The translations under genes and the position numbers were made by a program. A DNA stretch of 64,000 nt from assembly GCF_009909195.1 (NCBI RefSeq), contig NZ_JAAAMU010000001.1:620001-684000 (forward strand), given 5' to 3'. Below, in pieces: positions 57,566 to 64,000 of this stretch. This DNA is from Paenibacillus sacheonensis (lineage in GTDB: Bacteria > Bacillota > Bacilli > Paenibacillales > Paenibacillaceae). The notes under the pieces are model-generated. The model was given only the letters and a program-made list of their open reading frames with translations, was not told the origin of the DNA and made no database searches. Each line of letters begins with the position of its first letter. Position 1 is the first letter of the stretch.

Positions 57566-58819
57566 ATGGTGACAACGCAAACAGCCCATCGTTATAAGGG
57601 TAAAAGAAATCGGCTGGATAAGCCGGAATTGCTGGCTCCTGCCGGCAATTTAGAAAAATTGAAATTTGCCGTCCATTACGGAGCGGATGCGGTTTATATC
57701 GGCGGTCAGAAATACGGCCTGCGGTCGGGTGCAGACAATTTCAGCTTTGCGGAAATGAAGGAAGGCGTCGAATTCGCCAAGCAATATGGCGCCAAAGTGT
57801 TCGTGGCGACCAATATCTATGCGCATAACGAAGATGTATCGGGACTGGAGGATTACCTCCGCGAGCTGGAAAATGCGGGTATCGCTGCGATCATCGCCGC
57901 GGATCCGATTATTATCGAGACGGCGCAGCGCGTCGCTCCCAAGCTGGAGGTCCATCTGAGCACGCAGCAGTCAACCATGAATTGGCAGGCCGTTCAGTTC
58001 TGGAAGGAAGAGGGTTTGCCTCGCGTCGTACTGGCACGCGAAGCCAGCCTGGAAGAGATCGAACAAATCAAAGCGCACGTGGATGTTGAAATCGAAGCGT
58101 TCATTCACGGCGCCATGTGTTCTTCGTTCTCGGGACGGTGCGTGCTGTCCAACCACTTTACGGACCGCGACTCCAATCGCGGCGGCTGCTGTCAGTCCTG
58201 CCGCTGGAAGTACGACATCTACGAAGACGATATTCAGATGGTAGGCATGGAAGCCGATCAATTCACGATGGGATCGAAAGACCTCTGCATGCTGGAGCAC
58301 ATTCCCGATCTGATCGATGTCGGCGTCGACAGCTTCAAAATCGAGGGCCGCATGAAGAGCCTTCATTACGTTGCGACCGTCGTAAACGCGTACCGTCAAG
58401 CGATTGATTCTTACATGGCGGATCCGGAAAATTACGAGCTGAAGCAAGTATGGCAGGACGATATTCAGAAAGCCGCGAATCGGCCGCTCAATACCGGCTT
58501 TTTCTACGATACGCCCGGGGCCGAAGATCATATTTACGAGCCAGAAGACAAAGCGGCGCCGTACGATTTTGCAGGTGTCGTCGTTTCCTACGATGAAGCT
58601 TCCGGCACGGCGGTCATTCAGCAGCGCAACCATTTCAAGCCTGGACAAGAAGTGGAGTTCTTCGGTCCAAACGGGACTTTCTTCAAACAAACCGTCGAAG
58701 CGATCGCGGACACGGACGGCAACGTCCTCGATGCGGCGAGACATCCGCTGCAGCATGTCGTGATAAGGACGGAATCGCCCGTTAAGCCCATGGACATGAT
58801 GCGCAAGCGGGTCCGATAA
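57566..58819 (+). CDS. trhP2: U32-family tRNA hydroxylation protein TrhP2-like
   Basis: Partner of TrhP1. The 417-residue protein has the LAPAGNLEKLKFAVHYGADAVYIGG start, the U32 signature EAFIHGAMCSSFSGRC, a Cys group (RGGCCQSCRW) that with the first Cys residues would bind iron-sulfur, FKIEGRMKSLHY, and a C-terminal beta-barrel from about residue 330. TGGAGG at 57555-57560 serves ATG 57566; GTG 57569 is also possible. Confidence 0.9.
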   Translation: MVTTQTAHRYKGKRNRLDKPELLAPAGNLEKLKFAVHYGADAVYIGGQKYGLRSGADNFSFAEMKEGVEFAKQYGAKVFVATNIYAHNEDVSGLEDYLRELENAGIAAIIAADPIIIETAQRVAPKLEVHLSTQQSTMNWQAVQFWKEEGLPRVVLAREASLEEIEQIKAHVDVEIEAFIHGAMCSSFSGRCVLSNHFTDRDSNRGGCCQSCRWKYDIYEDDIQMVGMEADQFTMGSKDLCMLEHIPDLIDVGVDSFKIEGRMKSLHYVATVVNAYRQAIDSYMADPENYELKQVWQDDIQKAANRPLNTGFFYDTPGAEDHIYEPEDKAAPYDFAGVVVSYDEASGTAVIQQRNHFKPGQEVEFFGPNGTFFKQTVEAIADTDGNVLDAARHPLQHVVIRTESPVKPMDMMRKRVR

Positions 58820-58833
58820 TGCGTTAGACCTAG

Positions 58834-58870
58834 AAACATCCTCGTCGATCATTCGATAGGATGTTTTTTT
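58834..58870 (+). terminator. Terminator after trhP2
   Basis: AAACATCCT (58834-58842) pairs with AGGATGTTT (58858-58866), followed by a T tract. Confidence 0.9.
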
Positions 58871-58891
58871 TCGTGATTTTTTCCTTAATCC

Positions 58892-58919
58892 TAACAAAAC
58901 CATTTCGGGATACCGATAA
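58892..58919 (+). promoter_or_regulatory. Sigma-D-like promoter of the chemotaxis receptor
   Basis: TAAC at 58892-58895, 16-bp spacer, ACCGATAA at 58912-58919, close to the motility sigma consensus TAAA-N15-GCCGATAA. The leader would be about 130 nt. Confidence 0.55.
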
Positions 58920-59058
58920 ATTGGATAATGCAATTTGTCGAAACTTGCTTTTGGATGATGGAATTGACGTAAGCTTTCCAACGTAAGCATGCGACACATA
59001 CCGCAATCACGCTCATCCGAAATCGCAACTCTATCCCTAGATCAGGTGGTGTCCAGCA

Positions 59059-61209
59059 ATGAAGGTCAAGGCAAAAAAAGAAAAAAATCAATCGAAGGCT
59101 AAAGGCGAGAGCTTGAATGAAAACGCGAAGGCGCTTTATTCGTCGTCCGTCAATGGAATCAAAAATGTGAAGATTTCAAACCCAATCAAATCAGTAGGAC
59201 TCATGCTGTTTTTGATTATTTTCTTTGCGATCGTCGTGTGCGTTCTCGTCGTAGGTCTATTCTCCTACTCGACCTCGAAATCGATCCTCAAAGACAAAGT
59301 CGCGGAATCGAGTTCCGTCGCGATCGCGCAATCGAACGGCAAGCTGGATCTCATGTTCAAAAACTACGAAGCGTTGTCCATGCAAATTCTGTTGGACAAA
59401 AACGTGCAGGATTATCTGCAGGCTTACAAAAAAGCTACCGATGACTATGACAAGTTCGATATCATGAAGAAACTTAGCGACTCCATACAATCGTACATTC
59501 TCGGCAATCAGACGATTGTCGGCGCGGCGATCATCCCGATTACGGGGGAAGCCAATTCCGTGACGGTCGGCAGCACGAACGTGACGACTGCCGATGCGCA
59601 GAAGTCGGATTGGCTGAAGCCTATCGTTGACGGAGCAGGACGGCTTACCTGGCTGCCAAGTCAAGCCAAGGGGTACAGCGGCACTTCGAACGATCCGACG
59701 TTCGCCATGGGGCGCGTCATGAAGAATACGATAAGCAATGAAGGCAATTTTATCATCCTCATCGAGGTCCGACTGCAGGAAATAGCGGATCAACTGAGCG
59801 ATTTGAAGCTTAGCGATGGCAGCGAAGTGTATATCCAGGACGACAACAATAATTTGATCTACAGCGCGAAAACGGATCAGCTGGGTAAAGCTTCGCCGTT
59901 CGTGCTCCCGGTCGAAGGCAAAAAAGCCGAATCGGGCTCGGTAACCGGCAGGGATTCGCAAAGCCACGAGTCGTTGGTCATGTACAACAAATTCGACAGC
60001 ACAGGTTGGAAACTCGTAGGGACGGTGCCGGTCGATAAGCTGGTCGAAGACGCGAAGCAAATCCGCAATGCGACGTATATCATCGCGGCCATTGCGGCGC
60101 TTCTGGCGATCGGGATCGGACTTCTGGTTATTCGCATGGTTGCCATACCGCTCGTTAATCTCCGCAACCTGATGAACGAAGGCGAGCGCGGGAATTTGAC
60201 GGTACGCTCCAAGATTAACAAGAAGGACGAGATCGGTCAGTTGGCGCAAAGCTTCAACCAAATGATGACGCAGATTACCATCCTTGTGACGCAGTCGAAT
60301 CAATCCGCGCAGGACGTGCTGGCAACGGCAGGCGAGTTGTCGGATGCCTCGAAGAAAACGGCCATATCGGCGCGGGAAATTGCCGTCGCTACGGAAGAAA
60401 TCGCCGGCGGCGCAACAAGCTTGGCTGTCGAAGCGGAGAAGGGAAGCGATCTGACCAGCGAGATCGGCCAGCAAATGCAGCAGGTGACGACGGCCAACCA
60501 AGAAATGGGCGCAGCCGCAAGCGAAGTGGAGAAAGCGAGCCGTCAAGGTACGGTGTACATGAACAGCCTAATCGAGAAAACGGGCATGACGGAAGAGATG
60601 ACGCGTTCCATGGTGGAGAAGGTTGACCGCTTGAAGGAATCAACGCGTTCCATTCGCAAGATTTTGGAAGTGTTGGACAACATGACGAAGCAGACGAATA
60701 TCTTGTCCCTTAACGCCACGATCGAAGCGGCGCGTGCGGGTACGGCCGGCAAGGGATTTATGGTCGTCGCGGACGAGATTCGCAAGCTGGCGGACCAATC
60801 CCGTCAATCCATCGATGTAGTCGGTCAAATTACCGAAACGATCCAGAGAGAAATCGACGAGACGGTCAGCGTCCTATCCGATGCCTATCCGATCTTCCAA
60901 GAGCAGATTCAATCGGTTAAAGAAGCCAATCAAATTTTCCTTACGGTACAAGGACAAATGGGCGACTTTGTAGGCCGTCTCGGCACCGTGACGAATTCAA
61001 TCGGCACGCTGGAGCGTTCGCAGCTCGTTCTGTCCGAAGCCATGGGCAATGTCAGTGCCGTTGCCGAAGAATCATCCGCGACATCCGAGGAAGTCGCTTC
61101 GCTCAGCAGTGAACAAACGAACATCAGCGAAAGCCTTGTCCGTTTGTCGGACAAGCTGGAAACCGTTTCAACGGGCTTGAAAGAAACGCTGAGCCGTTTC
61201 CGCACCTAG
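59059..61209 (+). CDS. Methyl-accepting chemotaxis protein
   Basis: Transmembrane chemoreceptor. The 716-residue protein has a Lys-rich cytoplasmic N-terminus (about 1-50), a membrane helix ([21 protein letters not shown]), an extracytoplasmic Cache-type sensor (about 80-335), a second helix ([20 protein letters not shown]), a HAMP domain (about 355-410), and a signalling domain whose hairpin tip reads [31 protein letters not shown]. There is no C-terminal NWETF-like tether. The ligand is unknown. GGTGGTG precedes the ATG. Confidence 0.93.
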   Translation: MKVKAKKEKNQSKAKGESLNENAKALYSSSVNGIKNVKISNPIKSVGLMLFLIIFFAIVVCVLVVGLFSYSTSKSILKDKVAESSSVAIAQSNGKLDLMFKNYEALSMQILLDKNVQDYLQAYKKATDDYDKFDIMKKLSDSIQSYILGNQTIVGAAIIPITGEANSVTVGSTNVTTADAQKSDWLKPIVDGAGRLTWLPSQAKGYSGTSNDPTFAMGRVMKNTISNEGNFIILIEVRLQEIADQLSDLKLSDGSEVYIQDDNNNLIYSAKTDQLGKASPFVLPVEGKKAESGSVTGRDSQSHESLVMYNKFDSTGWKLVGTVPVDKLVEDAKQIRNATYIIAAIAALLAIGIGLLVIRMVAIPLVNLRNLMNEGERGNLTVRSKINKKDEIGQLAQSFNQMMTQITILVTQSNQSAQDVLATAGELSDASKKTAISAREIAVATEEIAGGATSLAVEAEKGSDLTSEIGQQMQQVTTANQEMGAAASEVEKASRQGTVYMNSLIEKTGMTEEMTRSMVEKVDRLKESTRSIRKILEVLDNMTKQTNILSLNATIEAARAGTAGKGFMVVADEIRKLADQSRQSIDVVGQITETIQREIDETVSVLSDAYPIFQEQIQSVKEANQIFLTVQGQMGDFVGRLGTVTNSIGTLERSQLVLSEAMGNVSAVAEESSATSEEVASLSSEQTNISESLVRLSDKLETVSTGLKETLSRFRT

Positions 61210-61257
61210 CCGGGCCGAAGTTTAGATGCGTTTATGCAATAAGACCGATGACAAACA

Positions 61258-61295
61258 GGAGCTGCTCCGAAGCGATTCAGCTTTGGGGCAGCTCC
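61258..61295 (+). terminator. Hairpin after the chemoreceptor gene
   Basis: A 16-bp stem (GGAGCTGCTCCGAAGC with GCTTTGGGGCAGCTCC, two G-U pairs) and 6-nt loop. No T tract follows, so it may act with the next hairpin. Confidence 0.55.
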
Positions 61296-61341
61296 AGTTG
61301 TTGACATTGTTGTAAGCCTTGCTCGTCATCGCATATATACA

Positions 61342-61373
61342 AAAAGGAGGGCAGCTTTCGCTGCCCTCCTTTT
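61342..61373. terminator. Bidirectional terminator between the chemoreceptor and YugP-like genes
   Basis: AAAAGGAGGGCAG pairs with CTGCCCTCCTTTT around a 6-nt loop, with A and T runs on the two sides. Confidence 0.9.
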
Positions 61374-61386
61374 CCTGCATCCAACG

Positions 61387-62067
61387 TTATTCTCGTTGCT
61401 GGGTGAAGATCATGATGTACTTGATCAGCTCAAGCAGCGAGATGAGCGCCGCTGCCACGTACGTTAATGCTGCGGCATTCAATACTTTGGCGACGCCGCG
61501 TTCTTCGTCGTTCGTGATGAAGCCTTCGGCGACCATCAGATCGCGAGCCCGGCTGCTGGCATTGAATTCGACGGGCAGCGTTACGAGTTGGAAGGCGACC
61601 GCGCATGAGAAGAAGATGATGCCGAGTCCGATCAACCCGGTAGCGTGGAACAAGAACCCTGCGATGAGCAGGAAAGGCGCTACGCCGGAGGCGAAATTAA
61701 CGACCGGGAAGATCCGGTGGCGAAGGGCCAGCATCGGGTAGTGCTCTTTGTGCTGAATGGCGTGCCCGACCTCGTGACAGGCCACAGAAACGCCGGAGAT
61801 CGAGTTTTCGTAATAGACATGCTCCGAAAGCCTTACGACGCGGTGAATGGGGTCGTAGTGGTCCGAGAGGGTGCCTGGAACCGGCTCGACCGGAACGTCA
61901 TGGAGTCCGTTGCGATCCAACATCATCCGCGCGGCCTGGTAGCCGGTAATGCCGCTCGCGGTCGGAACCTCCGACCAGCGGTTAAACGTGCCTCTTACTC
62001 TGAACTGCGCCCATATCGATAAGGCGAATGCGATGATAATCAGAAAGTCCATCGGGTGAAAAAACAT
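61387..62067 (-). CDS. YugP-family zinc metallopeptidase
   Basis: A 226-residue membrane protein with three to four membrane segments and the zinc motif ACHEVGHAIQH near residue 97, with a further VEFNASSRA segment of the Zn_peptidase_2 family. Natural substrates are unknown. GGAGGG precedes ATG 62067. Followed on the minus strand by a bidirectional terminator; the merR-type gene lies 27 nt upstream, so the two are probably one operon. Confidence 0.88.
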   Translation of the reverse strand: MFFHPMDFLIIIAFALSIWAQFRVRGTFNRWSEVPTASGITGYQAARMMLDRNGLHDVPVEPVPGTLSDHYDPIHRVVRLSEHVYYENSISGVSVACHEVGHAIQHKEHYPMLALRHRIFPVVNFASGVAPFLLIAGFLFHATGLIGLGIIFFSCAVAFQLVTLPVEFNASSRARDLMVAEGFITNDEERGVAKVLNAAALTYVAAALISLLELIKYIMIFTQQRE

Positions 62068-62094
62068 ACGAATTCCCTCCGTTTGATTAGAATG

Positions 62095-62535
62095 CTACAT
62101 GATTCCGCCTTTGTTCAGCAGCAGCATCAGCGTCTCGACGCAAGCGGCGGTTTGCGGAATGAGCCGCTTGAAAACCTGTTTGGCCTGACCGGGCTTTAAT
62201 TGGCTGATCACAGGTTCGATCGCCTTGACTTCGCGCTGCAGCTGTTCAAGATGAATTTCAAGCTCGATGAGCTGTTCGGAAACCTCTTCGTGCGAAGAAA
62301 CTTTCCCCCAGCCGGACAAGCTCGTTTTGATTTCATCCAGCGAATATTTATCTTGCTTCATTTGTACGATACGTTTGAGACGCGATAAGGTTTCATCACT
62401 GTATAAACGATAATTTTTGGCTGAGCGGCGTTCCGGTTCGATAAGGCCCATAGAAGTGTAGAAATCAATCGTGCGAGGGCTTACGCCGGCCAGTTTGGAC
62501 AATTCGCCGATCCGATACAATAATAATTCAGACAT
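62095..62535 (-). CDS. MerR-family transcriptional regulator
   Basis: A 146-residue protein with an N-terminal MerR helix-turn-helix (YRIGELSKLAGVSPRTIDFY, NYRLYSDETLSRLKRI), then a coiled coil (about 75-115) and a short C-terminal domain with one Cys (TAACVETL). The effector is not evident. AAGAGGTG precedes ATG 62535. It may regulate the protease gene that follows. Confidence 0.88.
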   Translation of the reverse strand: MSELLLYRIGELSKLAGVSPRTIDFYTSMGLIEPERRSAKNYRLYSDETLSRLKRIVQMKQDKYSLDEIKTSLSGWGKVSSHEEVSEQLIELEIHLEQLQREVKAIEPVISQLKPGQAKQVFKRLIPQTAACVETLMLLLNKGGIM

Positions 62536-62784
62536 CGCAGACACCTCTTTCATTATAAGACGGGTATGTACGTTCATAAAATCCTATGTATCTATGATAC
62601 AAATCCTGAACCATACAGTCAAACGTAATGCTTTGACAATTCCTGCTTTGCAGAAAACCTGACATGGGAAAATCGTCCCCATGCATTTCTAGACGAATGT
62701 CGTTTGTTTAACGAGATAAAGGAGGCTTAGGTTCGTTGAAAGGCGAAGATTCATACCGGGAATCAACCGTTTCTAGCGATAGGT

Positions 62785-62801
62785 TGTGAAAAAACTTAAC
62801 A
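62785..62801 (+). promoter_or_regulatory. GlnR/TnrA-type box upstream of the amtB promoter
   Basis: TGTGAAAAAACTTAACA fits TGTNAN7TNACA and matches the full TGTNANAWWWTNTNACA consensus at all fixed positions but one. Its centre is about 100 bp before the predicted transcription start. Confidence 0.6.
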
Positions 62802-62859
62802 ATACCTTACAAGACGGACACGAATGTTAGATTTTTTTCTAAGAAATACAAAAACCGTA

Positions 62860-62888
62860 TTGTCAAAACAAGGACTTCTGACTATAAT
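62860..62888 (+). promoter_or_regulatory. Sigma-A-type promoter of the ammonium transporter gene
   Basis: TTGTCA at 62860-62865, 17-bp spacer, perfect TATAAT at 62883-62888; start of transcription near 62895. Confidence 0.88.
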
Positions 62889-62909
62889 GACATTAAGTCT
62901 TTCATATCA

Positions 62910-62926
62910 TGTTATGAAACATTACA
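62910..62926 (+). promoter_or_regulatory. GlnR/TnrA-type box downstream of the amtB promoter
   Basis: TGTTATGAAACATTACA has a perfect TGTNAN7TNACA frame (two mismatches in the inner part). It lies about +16 to +32, where a bound regulator would block transcription. Confidence 0.6.
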
Positions 62927-62942
62927 TTAGGGAGTGGTCGCA

Positions 62943-64000
62943 ATGGTCAAGAAGTTAATTTTGTCTTTAGGAGCCCTATCGTTGTTATTTCCGGCAATGG
63001 CGTTCGCGGATGATCCGTCCGCAGGTACGCTCAACATGGGTCTCAACTCGATTTGGGTTCTAGTCGCAGCAGTTCTGGTCATCTTGATGCAAGGCGGCTT
63101 CATCCTGTTGGAATCCGGTTCGACGCGAATGAAGAATGCGGGTCATATTGCTGGTAAAACGATCTTCACGCTGGGTCTTTGTACCTTGGTCTATTGGGCC
63201 GTCGGTTATGCATTCGCCTTCGGTACCGACAATGCCGAGAATTCCATCAGCTCCGTAGTCGGCTGGGGCGGCGCCTTCTTCTCGCCAAGCGTAGCTGCCG
63301 CAGACGGCGAATCGCTTCCTTCGACGGTATTCTTTATCTTCCAGCTGGCTTTCGCCGCTGTATCGCTTTCCATTGCATGGGGCGGATTTGCGGAACGCGC
63401 CAAGCTTTCTGCTTACCTGGTCTTCACGGTACTGTTCACGGCGCTTATTTATCCGGTCATCTCGCACTGGATCTGGAGCTCCACCGGTTGGTTGTTTACA
63501 AAAGGCGCGCAAGACTATGCAGGCTCGACAGTCGTTCACTTAACGGGCGCGATCGCGGCCTTCGCCGCGACGGTTCTGTTGAAACCGCGGATCGGCCGCT
63601 TCAATAAAGACGGTTCAGCCAATGAAATCCTCGGTCACAACCAAGTGTTCGGCGCTTTGTCCGTACTCATCCTGTGGGTAGGCTGGTTCGGATTCAATGC
63701 AGGAAGCGCGCTTAGCGTAGGCGACGGATTCTTCGGCTACGTAGCGTTCAACACGCAGCTTGGCGCGGCGGGCGGTGCGGTAGCGGCGCTGCTGATCTCC
63801 TGGCTGGTGAACGGCAAAGCGGATATCACGACGACATTGAACGGCGCTTTGGCCGGTCTCGTTGCAATCACGGCGACTTGCGCGTTCGTTGATCCGTGGG
63901 CTGCCGTTGTCATCGGTCTGGTAGCGGGCGTGCTCGTATTCTTCAGCGCTAAATTCTTCGAGAAAATCAAAGTCGACGATCCGATCTTCGCGCTTTCTGT
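62943..64000 (+). CDS. amtB: Ammonium transporter, 3' end outside the window
   Basis: Amt/Mep/Rh-family channel for ammonium uptake. The visible 352 codons encode a cleavable signal-like N-terminus (VKKLILSLGALSLLFPAMAFA), then at least nine membrane segments with MQGGFILLESGSTR, the first twin-histidine helix VVHLTGAIAAFAAT and GHNQVFGALSVLILWVGWFGFNAGS. The start is ATG 62943 with TAGGGAGTGG upstream. The second pore His and the C-terminus lie beyond the window. A glnK gene often follows and cannot be checked. Confidence 0.95.
   Translation, partial: MVKKLILSLGALSLLFPAMAFADDPSAGTLNMGLNSIWVLVAAVLVILMQGGFILLESGSTRMKNAGHIAGKTIFTLGLCTLVYWAVGYAFAFGTDNAENSISSVVGWGGAFFSPSVAAADGESLPSTVFFIFQLAFAAVSLSIAWGGFAERAKLSAYLVFTVLFTALIYPVISHWIWSSTGWLFTKGAQDYAGSTVVHLTGAIAAFAATVLLKPRIGRFNKDGSANEILGHNQVFGALSVLILWVGWFGFNAGSALSVGDGFFGYVAFNTQLGAAGGAVAALLISWLVNGKADITTTLNGALAGLVAITATCAFVDPWAAVVIGLVAGVLVFFSAKFFEKIKVDDPIFALS

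Overview
This window is a stretch of chromosome from a GC-rich, endospore-forming Gram-positive bacterium, most likely of the family Paenibacillaceae (Paenibacillus, Cohnella or a relative). The evidence is the sporulation gene content (SpoIVFA, SpoIVFB, Spo0B, a SafA-like LysM coat protein, BofC, a SpoIID-domain protein, SpoVB), Bacillus-type gene order, strong AGGAGG ribosome binding sites with many TTG and GTG starts, two T-box leaders, separate secD and secF genes, and a ruvC gene, which Bacillus subtilis lacks. No rRNA, tRNA, prophage, insertion sequence or CRISPR array was seen. The genus is inferred from gene content only.

Layout. 1-4095: spoIVFA-spoIVFB, an RNase G-type gene, then rplU-prp-rpmA. 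4136-10289: spo0B, obg, pheB, hom, thrB, pheA. 10398-12958: a repeat-rich LysM coat protein and bofC. 12998-20675: ruvC-ruvA-ruvB, a DCC-family protein, a SpoIID-domain protein, queA, tgt, yajC. 20696-25615: a looser region with a decayed DUF421/DUF1657 remnant, a PAP2-type membrane protein, a YrzE-like protein, a dispersed-repeat cluster, an intact DUF421 gene and spoVB. 25782-35209: comN, secD, secF, a CDF-type protein, recJ, apt, relA, dtd. 35210-42470: a gene-poor kilobase with a tandem repeat and a possible small transcript, then T-box-hisS-aspS, tcdA, a YdeI-type protein and mntH. 42544-50576: rarA, a CNNM/CorC-type protein, mnmA (opposite strand), cymR, a cysteine desulfurase, a PRC-barrel protein, a zinc ribbon and an AI-2E family protein. 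50633-58870: T-box-alaS, ireB, ruvX, two DUF1292 genes, mltG and the U32 pair trhP1-trhP2. 58892-64000: a chemotaxis receptor with a sigma-D-like promoter, a YugP-type zinc protease, a MerR regulator and the start of an ammonium transporter with two GlnR/TnrA-type boxes.

The most unusual observation concerns a short hairpin repeat found at three places (22878-23045, 50694-50848, 54812-54880). Its terminal stem is GGCGA/TCGCC at two loci and GCGGA/TCCGC at the third, so both strands of the stem have changed together. Three tandem 51-bp copies lie inside the apical loop of Stem I in the alaS T-box riboswitch. That loop is 187 nt here but 11 nt in the hisS T-box of the same window, while the flanking helix arms, the GGCTG motif, an alanine codon and the T-box sequence are retained.

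The genes serve sporulation (sigma-K activation, phosphorelay, coat and cortex), translation (ribosomal proteins, three tRNA synthetases, tRNA modification), recombination and repair (ruvABC, recJ, rarA, ruvX), protein export, Phe/Thr synthesis, stringent response, and sulfur, metal and nitrogen homeostasis.
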